A stretch of 64,000 nucleotides of DNA, from contig NZ_JAQQTF010000007.1 in the NCBI RefSeq assembly GCF_028561275.1, forward strand, positions 1 to 64,000, read 5' to 3'. This DNA comes from Aureisphaera galaxeae. GTDB taxonomy: Bacteria; Bacteroidota; Bacteroidia; Flavobacteriales; Flavobacteriaceae. Made by a program: the position numbers and the translations under genes. The notes beneath the pieces are model-generated. The model ran no database searches. It had not been told where the DNA came from and saw only the letters and a list, made by a program, of their open reading frames with translations. Below are positions 7,935 to 16,750 of this stretch, piece after piece. Position 1 is the first letter of the stretch. Each line of letters begins with the position of its first letter.

Positions 7935-10262
7935 CTAGAAGTCTATTTCATCATCGGGAATCTCATCGGTGCTTCCCCCGCCTTGACTTTTATAAGCTTC
8001 GCAATCGGTTTCAATAGAGATTTTTTGCGGCTTTTTAAAACTACTGGTAGAGACATCTAAGGTCTCATCTGCATAACACTTCTTCATATACACTCCCCAA
8101 ATGGGCAAAGCCATCGCGGCTCCCTGTCCATAACGTGTGGCCCCAAAGTGTGTGGCTCGATCTTCACCTCCTACCCAAACTCCAGTAGCTAGGTTAGGGA
8201 CCATTCCCATAAACCATCCGTCACTATTATTCTGCGTAGTTCCTGTTTTTCCTGCAATAGGATTAGTGAATTCATAAGGGTATCCTGTAATTACACTCTT
8301 ATAGTCAGAACGTGCCTTAGCGAAGCTATGTCGTAATCTCGACCCAGATCCTCCCTGAGTAACCCCTTGCATAAGATTTACGGTTACATAGGCTGTTTCC
8401 TTACTTATCACGTCTTTTGTTTTGGGAATGTTCTGAAACAGTATGGTTCCATTTTTATCTTCTATGCGTTGTACCAAAATGGGCTCCACATAAACCCCTT
8501 CATTGGCAAACGTACTATAAGCGCCTACCATCTCGTAGAGGGTAATATCCGGTGTTCCCAATGCTATGGAAGGTACCTCGGGAACATCCTTGGTATCCAC
8601 TCCCATTTTTCCCACCAAATCGATAATTGGGCTTGGCCCTGTCCTATCGATCAATCTTGCGGTGATGGTATTTACGGAACTTGCCAAGGCCCTTTTTAAG
8701 CTCATCATACCTCCATAATTTCCATCACTATTTTTTGGACTCCAATCCTTCATGTTTCCATGCTTTCCTGCGGGTATGGTGTAAGGTGTGTTCGGTAAGG
8801 TATCACAGGGAGACATATGCATTTGGTCGATCGCTGTGGCATATACAAAAGGTTTAAAGGTAGAACCAATCTGGCGCCTACCGGTTTTCACCATGTCGTA
8901 TTTAAAGTGCTTATAGTTAATACCTCCCACCCAAGCTTTTATTTCGCCTGTTTGTGGAGTCATGGACAATACCGAAGCCCGAAAGAAATTCTTGTAGTAC
9001 CGAATGGAATCCATAGGGGTCATGAGCGTGTCGATATCACCCTTCCATGAGAATATGTTCATTCGGGTCTTCTTGCTGAAACTGGCAATAATTTCGTCCT
9101 CACCCTTTCCTTGTGCTTCCATTTCCTTCCAACGATCGGTTCTGCGCATAGCGGCATTCATGATCGTATTTATCTCATCTTTGGTAATATCACGGAAGGG
9201 AGCTGTTTTGTTCTTTTGGTTTTGCTTGTCGAATTCTTTTTGAAGTCTTCGCATATGGGCATCTACAGCCTCTTCTGCATACTTCTGCATGTTGGCGTTG
9301 ATGGTTGTGTAAACCTTTAGCCCATCACTATTAATGTCGTATAGGGAGCCATCGGCCTTAGGATTTTCCTTAGCCCATTGTTTCATATAACGTCGAATAT
9401 GCTCCCGCACATAGGTTCCAATTCCCTCGTCGTGATCCTGAGGGGTGAACTTCACATTTAATGGAAGCTGCTGCAATGAATCCTTGGCATTTTCAGAAAT
9501 ATAATTGTATTTGGCCATTTGCGAAAGGACTACATTCCTTCTATTGGTAACCCCTTCGGGGTTTCTTCTAGGGTTGTACAGGGACGAATTTTTAAACATC
9601 CCTACCAACATGGCCGACTCTTCAACATTAAGATCTTGTGGTGCCTTGTTGAAATAAATGTTCGCAGCGGATTCAATACCAATCGCCAAGTTTAGAAAAT
9701 CATAGGTGTTGAAATACATCGTAATGATTTCCTCCTTGGTATAACGTCGCTCCAAACGGGTAGCGATGATCCATTCTTGGGATTTCTGAACGATCCTTTC
9801 TACAATGTTCTTAGCAACCCTTCCCGTAAAAAATTGTTTCGCCAGCTGCTGGGTAATCGTACTGGCTCCTCCTCGGGTTCCTAAAAATGCCACAGCACGA
9901 ACAGTTCCTTTTCCGTCAATCCCAGCATGATCGTAAAAGCGGACATCTTCGGTCGCAATCAAGGCGTTTACCAAATGCTCTGGTAGATCCTCATATTGAA
10001 CCGGAGTTCTATTTTCTTTGAAGAATTTTCCGATTACTTCGCCATCCTCCGAAATTATTTGCGTAGCCAAATCCTTTTCTGGATTCTCCAAACTTGTTTC
10101 GTCTGGCAATCTTCCAAAGATTCCCCAAGAAACTAATAGAAATAGGAGAAAAAACAGAAGCACTCCTGAACCAAAAATCATCCAGAAAGTTTTGATGTGC
10201 TTCCTCACAGGGGTCGGCCCCTTTTTCTTTGCAACCGATTTTTTACTTGCTTGTTTTGCCAT
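7935..10262 (-). CDS. Penicillin-binding protein 1A (bifunctional class A)
   Basis: A 775-aa inner-membrane enzyme that polymerises lipid II and cross-links peptidoglycan. A basic cytoplasmic tail is followed by one membrane segment (about 28-50). The GT51 glycosyltransferase domain starts with the catalytic glutamate in TEDVRFYDH (E105) and includes GGASTITQQLAKQ. The transpeptidase domain has STFK (467-470, nucleophile S467), SVN (529-531) and KTG (672-674). The tail is acidic. Length and motifs are typical of PBP1A. It is the last gene of ricT-gldH-pbp1A, 5 bases after gldH, and is followed by a terminator. Confidence 0.96.
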   Translation of the reverse strand: MAKQASKKSVAKKKGPTPVRKHIKTFWMIFGSGVLLFFLLFLLVSWGIFGRLPDETSLENPEKDLATQIISEDGEVIGKFFKENRTPVQYEDLPEHLVNALIATEDVRFYDHAGIDGKGTVRAVAFLGTRGGASTITQQLAKQFFTGRVAKNIVERIVQKSQEWIIATRLERRYTKEEIITMYFNTYDFLNLAIGIESAANIYFNKAPQDLNVEESAMLVGMFKNSSLYNPRRNPEGVTNRRNVVLSQMAKYNYISENAKDSLQQLPLNVKFTPQDHDEGIGTYVREHIRRYMKQWAKENPKADGSLYDINSDGLKVYTTINANMQKYAEEAVDAHMRRLQKEFDKQNQKNKTAPFRDITKDEINTIMNAAMRRTDRWKEMEAQGKGEDEIIASFSKKTRMNIFSWKGDIDTLMTPMDSIRYYKNFFRASVLSMTPQTGEIKAWVGGINYKHFKYDMVKTGRRQIGSTFKPFVYATAIDQMHMSPCDTLPNTPYTIPAGKHGNMKDWSPKNSDGNYGGMMSLKRALASSVNTITARLIDRTGPSPIIDLVGKMGVDTKDVPEVPSIALGTPDITLYEMVGAYSTFANEGVYVEPILVQRIEDKNGTILFQNIPKTKDVISKETAYVTVNLMQGVTQGGSGSRLRHSFAKARSDYKSVITGYPYEFTNPIAGKTGTTQNNSDGWFMGMVPNLATGVWVGGEDRATHFGATRYGQGAAMALPIWGVYMKKCYADETLDVSTSSFKKPQKISIETDCEAYKSQGGGSTDEIPDDEIDF

Positions 10263-10267
10263 GGATG

Positions 10268-10759
10268 TTAGGGTTGATGGTTTGTTGCTTCTTCTATGCT
10301 ATAACCGACTTCGGTGATGCCTTCCAATTGGGTAACGCCATGAACCTCACCGTTATTGCGCACCGCATGAGACACGGTTAGCTTATATTCGCCTTCCTCA
10401 AAAAAAGTCACATCTTCCTTATACCAAAGCTTGCTTTCCTTTACACTGCCAATACCTTTACCCAACCACGTACCATCGGCAGCGGCCATACGGTATTCTA
10501 AAGTATCGGTAATGGTTTTACCATGAGGAAACTCCATAGAGGCAATTAAAAATATGTTGTTAAAAGGGTAGTCATTGGTATTGCGAAGATGAAAGAAAAC
10601 ATTGTACTGTTTTAATGAATCCAGTGCAGGAATCTGAAATTCCATCACCTCATCCTTATGCCAATTTCCAGGCAAGTCGCGCATTTCACTAACGACGATT
10701 TGCGAATCACAGGCCGTAAAAAGCATGGGGAGTAATAGGATGCCTATAAGTTTACGCAT
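10268..10759 (-). CDS. gldH: Gliding motility lipoprotein GldH
   Basis: A 163-aa lipoprotein with signal peptide and lipobox LFTAC (lipidated Cys17), then a conserved beta-rich domain containing LPGNWHKDEVMEF, the characteristic GldH opening, and LGKGIGSVKESKLWYKEDVTF-like strands. In Flavobacterium johnsoniae GldH is needed for gliding and for the type IX secretion machinery. Its ATG overlaps the ricT stop by 8 bases, so translation is probably coupled. Confidence 0.92.
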   Translation of the reverse strand: MRKLIGILLLPMLFTACDSQIVVSEMRDLPGNWHKDEVMEFQIPALDSLKQYNVFFHLRNTNDYPFNNIFLIASMEFPHGKTITDTLEYRMAAADGTWLGKGIGSVKESKLWYKEDVTFFEEGEYKLTVSHAVRNNGEVHGVTQLEGITEVGYSIEEATNHQP

Positions 10760-12005
10760 TCTTATTGTTACGATTTCTGTTGCGATTTCGGTTTCGGCTC
10801 TTGTTTTTGTTTCTTCCTGAAGCGGACTTCTTTTGTCCTCCAGTAGTATTCGCCGTAACCGTTTCTGCCTTTTTCTTATTGTTTTTGTTTCTGCGCTTTT
10901 TTCTTCTTCGCTTTGGTTGATCGAATCGCGTAAGACTATCCTGTCCTACTACATTTTCGAACAATTCTTGGGTGGGATACACCTTATCCTCGATATAATC
11001 TTCAAGACTTGTCGCCTTTTTCCCTTTTTTATTCAGGGCTACGATTTCGTTCACTCGGGCTACCTCCATTTCGTGCCAAGTCATGCCTTCATTTTCATAG
11101 GAGAACCACATAAGGCCTTTGAAAATATCCACTTTCTGGCAATGTGCTTTTCCTTTTTCGGTACTTAACTTGATATCGGTTTTTGGAAACTCTTCCAATG
11201 CCTCCAAATAGGTGTCTAATTCATAATTGAGGCAACATTTCAACTTCCCACATTGTCCTGCCAATTTCTGGGGATTCAATGAAAGCTGTTGGTATCTCGC
11301 TGCCGAAGTATTCACACTCCGGAAATCGGTAAGCCAGGTAGAACAGCACAATTCGCGTCCACAGGATCCAATACCACCCAAACGGGCCGCTTCTTGACGG
11401 AACCCTACTTGTTTCATTTCAATTCGCGTGCTGAAGGCCCTTGCCAAATCCTTGATGAGCTGTCGGAAATCGACCCGCTCTTCGGCGGTGTAATAGAAAA
11501 TAACCTTGGAGCCATCGCCTTGGTATTCTACATCGCTTATCTTCATCTGCAATCCCAATCGCATCGCGATTTCCCTCGATTGCTTCTGCACATCGAGCTC
11601 CTTGTCTCGCATTTTCTGCCAAACATCGATATCTTTTTGGGAAGCTTTTCGATAAACCTTGGGCAATTCGTCTAGGTTGGGTTGCACCTTCTTTTTCTTC
11701 ATCTGCACCCGCACCAATTCGCCAGTAAGGGTCACAATCCCAATGTCGTGCCCTGGGGAAGCTTCGGTAGCGACAACGTCGCCAATACTTAAGGTAAGTT
11801 TCTCTGGGTTTCGGAAAAAGTTCTTTCTTCCATTCTTAAAACGTATCTCTACCGCATTAAAGGGATCCACATTGCCGGGAAGTGACATGTTGGAAAGCCA
11901 GTCGAATACCGTTAATTTATTACAGCCATCGGAGCCACAGGTTCCATTGTTTCTGCAGCCTTTTGGTTGTCCATTGGCGCCAGTAGCGCAACTGGTACAG
12001 CCCAT
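10752..12005 (-). CDS. ricT: PSP1 domain protein, RicT (YaaT) homologue
   Basis: A 417-aa cytoplasmic protein with the PSP1 domain, including FREAARLGGIGSCGRELCCSTWLTDF-type sequence and CGKLKCCLNYE. In Bacillus the RicT (YaaT) protein acts in an Fe-S-containing complex that affects mRNA processing; its role in Bacteroidota is not well defined. Here there is an extra N-terminal cysteine cluster (C3, C6, C17, C23, C28) that could hold a metal or Fe-S cluster, and a very basic Asn/Arg/Lys tail of about 60 residues that looks suited to binding RNA. First gene of the gldH-pbp1A operon. Confidence 0.9.
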   Translation of the reverse strand: MGCTSCATGANGQPKGCRNNGTCGSDGCNKLTVFDWLSNMSLPGNVDPFNAVEIRFKNGRKNFFRNPEKLTLSIGDVVATEASPGHDIGIVTLTGELVRVQMKKKKVQPNLDELPKVYRKASQKDIDVWQKMRDKELDVQKQSREIAMRLGLQMKISDVEYQGDGSKVIFYYTAEERVDFRQLIKDLARAFSTRIEMKQVGFRQEAARLGGIGSCGRELCCSTWLTDFRSVNTSAARYQQLSLNPQKLAGQCGKLKCCLNYELDTYLEALEEFPKTDIKLSTEKGKAHCQKVDIFKGLMWFSYENEGMTWHEMEVARVNEIVALNKKGKKATSLEDYIEDKVYPTQELFENVVGQDSLTRFDQPKRRRKKRRNKNNKKKAETVTANTTGGQKKSASGRNKNKSRNRNRNRNRNNKNA

Positions 12006-12051
12006 ATTTCTTTATATATAGCTCTTTTTCAGCCGAAAAAGAGACGAAGAT

Positions 12052-12059
12052 TAAACATA
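12052..12059 (-). promoter_or_regulatory. Candidate -7 box TATGTTTA of the ricT-gldH-pbp1A operon
   Basis: On the minus strand TATGTTTA is one base from TANNTTTG and lies 46 bases before the ricT ATG. A perfect palindrome (12066-12083) sits over the expected spacer and -33 region. Confidence 0.4.
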
Positions 12060-12065
12060 GTTACG

Positions 12066-12083
12066 ATCAGTAAATATACTGAT
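12066..12083. promoter_or_regulatory. Palindrome ATCAGTA-4-TACTGAT, possible operator
   Basis: A perfect 7-base inverted repeat with a 4-base centre lies between trhO and ricT, just upstream of the candidate ricT -7 box. No T-run follows on either strand, so it is a poor terminator. Its position fits a repressor site for the ricT operon. A second hairpin (CTCTTTTTC 12022-12030 with GAAAAAGAG 12035-12043) would lie in the ricT leader RNA. Confidence 0.35.
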
Positions 12084-12090
12084 AAAAGAA

Positions 12091-13122
12091 TTACTGTTTG
12101 AACTTTAATTTTTCGGAACGCCCCTTCTTAAAAATCTTATTGCTGTTGTGCTTTCCACTGCGCAATCGTTTCTGCTCCTCGTACGGTAACTGAACAATCT
12201 CCACACATTCGTCACTACAACAACTTTGCATTTTATCGGCGCACTCATCACACTGAATGAACAACAAATGACAGGCTTCGTTGGCACAGTTTACATGGGT
12301 ATCGCAAGGTTTTCCGCATTGGTGGCATTGGGCAATGATATCTTCAGAAATGCGCTCCCCACGTCGGTGATCGAACACGAAATTCTTCCCAATGAATTTA
12401 TTTTCCAAGCCTTCGCTTTTTACCTGACGGGTATATTCAATGATTCCCCCTTCCAACTGGAATACATTTTTAAATCCTTTGTGCTTGTAATAGGCACTCG
12501 CTTTTTCACAGCGAATCCCTCCCGTACAATACATCACGAGTTTTTTGTCTTCCTTATGTTCCTTTAGGTCTTCTTCAATAATGTCCAACGAATCACGGAA
12601 GGTATCCACATCTGGAGTAATGGCATTTTTAAAATGACCTATTTCGCTTTCGTAATGGTTCCGCATATCGACCAAAACCGTATCCGGATCCTCAATGAGT
12701 TCATTAAAACGTTCGGCGTTTACATGCACCCCTTTGTTGGTTACATCGAAGGTGTCATCGTTCAAACCATCGGCCACGATTTTCTTGCGAACCTTTACCT
12801 TCAGTTTCAGGAAGGATTTTAAGTCATGCTCTACCGCGATGTTGAGGCGTACATCCTTCAGAAAATAAATTCCGTCCAAAAACTCTTTAAACGTGTTGAA
12901 ATTCTTAGCAGGAACGGACAATTGCCCGTTGATCCCCTCGTTTGCCACATAGATTCGACCCAGGACAGCCATATCGTCCCATGCGATGAACAAATGATTT
13001 CTAAAAAGTTCGGGGTTGCCAATTTTGGCGTATTGATAAAAAGAAAGCGTAAGCCGATCTTCTCCGGCTTGTTCTAATAATTCCGCTCTCTCTTTTGCAC
13101 TTAGTGTGTTGTACAGTTGCAT
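12091..13122 (-). CDS. trhO: Oxygen-dependent tRNA uridine-34 hydroxylase (rhodanese family)
   Basis: TrhO (YceA family) catalyses prephenate-independent, oxygen-dependent hydroxylation of U34 in some tRNAs. The 343-aa protein has the N-terminal acylphosphatase-like UPF0176 domain (NEGINGQLS, 61-69), a rhodanese domain with active-site loop CTGGIRC (C199) and a C-terminal cysteine-rich tail with four CxxC-like groups that probably binds zinc. The frame is open upstream to 13320, but ATG 13122 is chosen because homology begins there and an excellent promoter lies just before it. Divergent from recA. Confidence 0.9.
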   Translation of the reverse strand: MQLYNTLSAKERAELLEQAGEDRLTLSFYQYAKIGNPELFRNHLFIAWDDMAVLGRIYVANEGINGQLSVPAKNFNTFKEFLDGIYFLKDVRLNIAVEHDLKSFLKLKVKVRKKIVADGLNDDTFDVTNKGVHVNAERFNELIEDPDTVLVDMRNHYESEIGHFKNAITPDVDTFRDSLDIIEEDLKEHKEDKKLVMYCTGGIRCEKASAYYKHKGFKNVFQLEGGIIEYTRQVKSEGLENKFIGKNFVFDHRRGERISEDIIAQCHQCGKPCDTHVNCANEACHLLFIQCDECADKMQSCCSDECVEIVQLPYEEQKRLRSGKHNSNKIFKKGRSEKLKFKQ

Positions 13123-13168
13123 GCTATACTTTTTTAGGTGAAAAGATGAAAACTTGTAATAATTGCGG

Positions 13169-13200
13169 CAAAAGTACGCTTTTGCGCCATTGTTGACAAA
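13169..13200 (-). promoter_or_regulatory. Promoter of trhO (TTTG -33, TACTTTTG -7)
   Basis: On the minus strand TTTG (13200-13197), 20 bases of spacer, then TACTTTTG (13176-13169) is an almost ideal Bacteroidota sigma-ABfr promoter. It fixes the trhO start at 13122 rather than at upstream codons. Confidence 0.75.
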
Positions 13201-13225
13201 AAAAGGTAGTGGGGGCTTTTTCCTG

Positions 13226-13256
13226 TTGTGCCAAATTTGTAGAAGTGCTACCTTTA
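13226..13256 (+). promoter_or_regulatory. Candidate recA promoter (TTG, TACCTTTA)
   Basis: TTG at 13226-13228, 20 bases, then TACCTTTA (13249-13256), one base from consensus, 30 bases before the recA ATG. I see no LexA-type operator. Confidence 0.45.
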
Positions 13257-13286
13257 ACGTTTTAAGAATTTTCAATAGACAGACAC

Positions 13287-14294
13287 ATGAGCAGCGAAAA
13301 AGAAGCGAAACTAAAGGCACTAAAACTTACACTGGACAAACTGGATAAAACCTACGGAAAAGGAACCGTAATGAAGATGGGAGATGCCGCCGTACAAGAG
13401 GTAGAGGTTATTCCCACAGGATCCTTAGGTTTGGATTTGGCGTTAGGGGTTGGAGGCTATCCGCGCGGAAGAGTAGTGGAAATCTACGGTCCGGAATCTT
13501 CGGGTAAAACCACCTTAACCTTACATGCCATTGCCGAAGCACAGAAAAATGGAGGGATTGCTGCCTTTATCGATGCAGAACACGCATTCGATCGTTATTA
13601 TGCCGAAAAATTGGGAGTAGATATAGAAAACCTTATCATTTCCCAGCCCGACAATGGGGAACAGGCTTTGGAAATTGCCGATAACCTTATTCGAAGTGGT
13701 GCCATAGACATCATTATTGTAGACTCCGTAGCTGCACTTACGCCCAAAAGTGAAATTGAAGGGGAAATGGGGGACAGCAAAATGGGATTGCATGCACGAT
13801 TAATGTCGCAAGCACTTCGAAAGTTAACAGCATCCATAAGCAAAACCAATTGTACCGTGGTCTTTATCAACCAATTGAGGGAAAAGATCGGGGTCATGTT
13901 CGGAAATCCAGAAACTACAACAGGAGGGAACGCACTTAAGTTCTACGCTTCCGTCCGACTCGATATACGACGTTCTACCCAAATCAAGGACAGCCAAAGC
14001 GCTGTGGTAGGGAATAAAACCCGTGTAAAAATCGTTAAAAACAAAGTAGCACCACCGTTTAAGACGGCCGAATTCGACATTATGTATGGCGAAGGGGTTT
14101 CTAAGGTAGGTGAGATCATCGATTTGGGAGTAGCTTACGAAATCGTAAAGAAAAGCGGCTCCTGGTTCAGTTATGACGACACCAAACTTGGGCAAGGCCG
14201 CGATGCGGTTAAAACATTGCTACTGGACAATCCTGAATTAATGGAAGAACTGGAGCAGAAAATAAAAGAGGCCATCGCAGCGGTGGCCAGCTAA
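13287..14294 (+). CDS. recA: Recombinase RecA
   Basis: A 335-aa ATP-dependent strand-exchange protein for homologous recombination and repair. Walker A GPESSGKT is at 68-75, followed by the characteristic [16 protein letters not shown] and [30 protein letters not shown] segments (shown in parts) and a C-terminal acidic helix. Length is typical of the group. Stands alone; transcribed divergently from trhO. Confidence 0.98.
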   Translation: MSSEKEAKLKALKLTLDKLDKTYGKGTVMKMGDAAVQEVEVIPTGSLGLDLALGVGGYPRGRVVEIYGPESSGKTTLTLHAIAEAQKNGGIAAFIDAEHAFDRYYAEKLGVDIENLIISQPDNGEQALEIADNLIRSGAIDIIIVDSVAALTPKSEIEGEMGDSKMGLHARLMSQALRKLTASISKTNCTVVFINQLREKIGVMFGNPETTTGGNALKFYASVRLDIRRSTQIKDSQSAVVGNKTRVKIVKNKVAPPFKTAEFDIMYGEGVSKVGEIIDLGVAYEIVKKSGSWFSYDDTKLGQGRDAVKTLLLDNPELMEELEQKIKEAIAAVAS

Positions 14295-14359
14295 AAATTT
14301 TTCAGCCCCACGCAACCCTTTTTTTCACCCTGTATCTACAGAATGTAGCAACTTGGGCG

Positions 14360-14418
14360 ATATGGTTGCCTGCTTACGTTAATTAGGTAGTTGAATTTAC
14401 TAAACAAGCCAACCATAT
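14360..14418. promoter_or_regulatory. Inverted repeat ATATGGTTG / CAACCATAT before the ECF sigma gene
   Basis: Nine-base arms at 14360-14368 and 14410-14418 flank 41 bases and end directly at the TTG start codon of the sigma factor. It could be an operator or a long-loop RNA structure hiding the start. No T-run follows. Function is inferred from position only. Confidence 0.35.
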
Positions 14419-14955
14419 TTGACGTTACAACAGCTCATAGAAGAATGCAAGCGGCATGATGCTAAAGCACAGGAATTGCTGTATAGGCAGTATTCTGGTG
14501 TATTGTTTGGGATATGTTTAAAGTATTCTCCCAACCGTGCCGAGGCCGAAGATAGTTTGCAAGATGCATTCATCACTATCTTCAATCGGATTGAGCAGTA
14601 CCAAGGAAAAGGTTCTTTTGAAGGATGGATGAAGCGCATTACCGTGAATACGGTGCTTCAGAAATACAGGAAGAAAAAGGTATTCGATATATCGAATGAG
14701 GAACAACTGGAAGATGCAGAGGTGGAAGTGGAAACGACTCAAGTTCCTTTGGACTTTTTACTGAAGATCATTCAGGAATTGCCCGACCGTTACCGTTTGG
14801 TGTTCAACCTGTACGTGTTAGACGGCTACTCCCATAAGGAAATAGCCGAGATGTTGGGAATTTCTGATGGAACTTCCAAATCGAATTTAGCACGGGCCCG
14901 GATGAGCCTTAAAAAGAAAGTAGAATCGTTTCTTGACGACCAAAATAAACAGTAA
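14419..14955 (+). CDS. ECF-type RNA polymerase sigma-70 factor
   Basis: A 178-aa sigma factor with region 2 (LLYRQYSGVLFGICLKYS, then EDSLQDAFITIF and FEGWMKRITVNTV) and region 4 with the helix-turn-helix GYSHKEIAEMLGISDGTSK near residues 135-153. It would direct RNA polymerase to a stress or envelope regulon. Translation must start at TTG 14419: an in-frame stop TAA lies at 14401 and no ATG or GTG intervenes. The downstream gene, 24 bases later, encodes a membrane-spanning protein whose N-terminus is a plausible anti-sigma region, so the two probably act together. Confidence 0.9.
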   Translation: MTLQQLIEECKRHDAKAQELLYRQYSGVLFGICLKYSPNRAEAEDSLQDAFITIFNRIEQYQGKGSFEGWMKRITVNTVLQKYRKKKVFDISNEEQLEDAEVEVETTQVPLDFLLKIIQELPDRYRLVFNLYVLDGYSHKEIAEMLGISDGTSKSNLARARMSLKKKVESFLDDQNKQ

Positions 14956-14979
14956 CCCCTCTGCAATGAGGTGATTTTG

Positions 14980-16701
14980 ATGAGTGATAAGAAACACATA
15001 GACGACCTGTTCAAAGAGCAACTGCAACACTTTGAAGCGGCTCCTTCTCCTGAGGTTTGGAATAATATCCAAGCCAAAATGAAGAAAGAGAAGGACGACC
15101 GTAAGGTGATTCCGTTGTGGTGGCGCGTTGGTGGTGTGGCCGCTTTGTTGGCCCTACTGCTTACCGTGGGCAATATGGTATTTAACCCCTTTGGAGGTGG
15201 CGACGATCCTGTGTTGGTTGATGAGAACACGGAACGAAGCATTGAAAAAGAGGACGATACCCCTCCGATTACTGATAAAAAGATAGAGAACGAAGCTATT
15301 TCTTCTGAAGATGGGGTTGAAGAAATAAAGAAAGAGGAAGCATCTTCTTCTGATGATACCACCCCGACCGATTCCCAAGATCAATTACTTCAAAAATCGC
15401 GTAGTGGTCAAGAAGCCGTTGCTGTAGAAGAGCAGGAGAAAGTGAATAATGTAGCTCCTAACAATGATAAGCTTCTTAAGAAAGATATTGGGGTTGACAA
15501 AAATGCTCCTATAAAGGATGCTGTTGTAGCTTCTGAAAATGAAGAAAAACAAAAAGCAGAAGATCATAATCCGTTCCTCGACAAACAAAAAGATATTGAT
15601 TCTCAAATTAAGGATGCTGTCGTAGCTTCTGAAAAGGAAGAAAAGCAAAAGACAGAAGATTTCAATCCGTTCCTTGACAAACAGAAAGGTGTTGATACCC
15701 AAATAAAAGATGCCCAAGAAACGGGCGTTGTGGTTGAAAACCAAGTGAAAGAAGAGCAAAAGAAATTGGACGATGAAGAGGAGCTGTTCAAAAACCCGAT
15801 GGAGGATAAGGATCCATCTAAGGCAATTCAAGACGTAAATACTGCTGTGACAAAAGCAGAAGAGAAGAAGGATGAAATTCAGGAAACTCCTGAAGACAAC
15901 AAGAAATCCATTTTCGATGCGATTGCTGAGGATCAAGAAACCGAAATCGCGAAGACCGATGATAAAGATGCCCGTCAATGGGAAGTAACCCCCAATTTCG
16001 GGCCTGTATTTTATAATAGTTTCGGTGAAGGTTCTTCTATAGATCCTATGTTCGCCGATAATTCTCAGAGTGGAGAGACCAATTTCAGTTATGGGGTACA
16101 GATTAGTTACGCCATTAACGATAAGTTGAGTATCCGTTCTGGGGTGAGTAATGTAAACCTAGGGTATAGCACCGGTGACATTGAATTGGCTACCGGACCC
16201 GTAGCTTCTGCCCTTGCCTCTGTAGATTATGGGGGGCGTTCTAATGTGTTGACTGCTTTGGATAAAGGTACCTTGGCCAATGTGCCACCAGATACCATGA
16301 ATCCTTTTGATAACCTCCGTCCCAAATCCACCGGGGGTAATAATGCAGAATTAACGCAGAACCTTTCGTATTACGAAGTTCCATTAGAATTGAACTATGC
16401 CCTCCTCGACAGGCGATTTGGAATCAACATGATTGGTGGTTTCAGTACACTATTCTTAGGCGATAATGAGATTGTGGCCAATGACGGGGATTTCCGTGAA
16501 GTATTGGGAGAGGCCAATAACCTGAGCTCGGTGAGTTTTTCGACCAATATCGGACTCGGGTTTAATTACAAAATTAGTAAGAGATTAAAGTTTAATATCG
16601 AACCTATGTTTAAATACCAGCTCAATCCGTATACGGATTCGTCTGTAGACTTTAGACCCTATTATTTGGGGGTGTATAGTGGATTGAGTTTTAAGTTTTA
16701 G
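14980..16701 (+). CDS. Membrane-anchored protein with C-terminal outer-membrane barrel; candidate anti-sigma partner
   Basis: A 573-aa protein in an unusual layout. A cytoplasmic N-terminus with HIDDLFKEQLQHFEAAPSPEVW resembles short anti-sigma-like heads; one membrane helix (about 48-66, GGVAALLALLLTVGNMVF) follows; then about 250 residues of very charged Glu/Lys/Asp linker with 32-residue tandem repeats; then a C-terminal domain of alternating strands ending in a terminal phenylalanine (YSGLSFKF), typical of an outer-membrane beta-barrel. It could therefore span both membranes. ATG 14980 has GAGGTG just upstream and is preferred to GTG 14971. It follows the ECF sigma gene and is closed by a terminator. 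No exact family recognised; the sigma link is by context. Confidence 0.75.
   Translation: MSDKKHIDDLFKEQLQHFEAAPSPEVWNNIQAKMKKEKDDRKVIPLWWRVGGVAALLALLLTVGNMVFNPFGGGDDPVLVDENTERSIEKEDDTPPITDKKIENEAISSEDGVEEIKKEEASSSDDTTPTDSQDQLLQKSRSGQEAVAVEEQEKVNNVAPNNDKLLKKDIGVDKNAPIKDAVVASENEEKQKAEDHNPFLDKQKDIDSQIKDAVVASEKEEKQKTEDFNPFLDKQKGVDTQIKDAQETGVVVENQVKEEQKKLDDEEELFKNPMEDKDPSKAIQDVNTAVTKAEEKKDEIQETPEDNKKSIFDAIAEDQETEIAKTDDKDARQWEVTPNFGPVFYNSFGEGSSIDPMFADNSQSGETNFSYGVQISYAINDKLSIRSGVSNVNLGYSTGDIELATGPVASALASVDYGGRSNVLTALDKGTLANVPPDTMNPFDNLRPKSTGGNNAELTQNLSYYEVPLELNYALLDRRFGINMIGGFSTLFLGDNEIVANDGDFREVLGEANNLSSVSFSTNIGLGFNYKISKRLKFNIEPMFKYQLNPYTDSSVDFRPYYLGVYSGLSFKF
15511..15798 (+). repeat. Three 96-bp tandem repeats in the charged linker
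   Basis: Copies begin at 15511, 15607 and 15703 with exact 96-base period, each encoding 32 residues starting I-K-D-A. The first two are nearly identical and include EEKQK and NPFLDKQK; the third keeps IKDA and then diverges. Such in-frame repeats can change the length of the periplasmic linker by slippage or recombination. Confidence 0.85.
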
Positions 16702-16750
16702 GTTAGTTTTTTAGTTGGTTAGGTTTGGATTATACCAAACAATGATGAAG

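Noticed and set aside
12105-13320. Longer trhO start at 13320 and the short ORF at 12105-12287
   Set aside because: The trhO homology and promoter place the start at 13122; the extra 66 residues overlap the recA promoter. The short ORF is a shadow frame.
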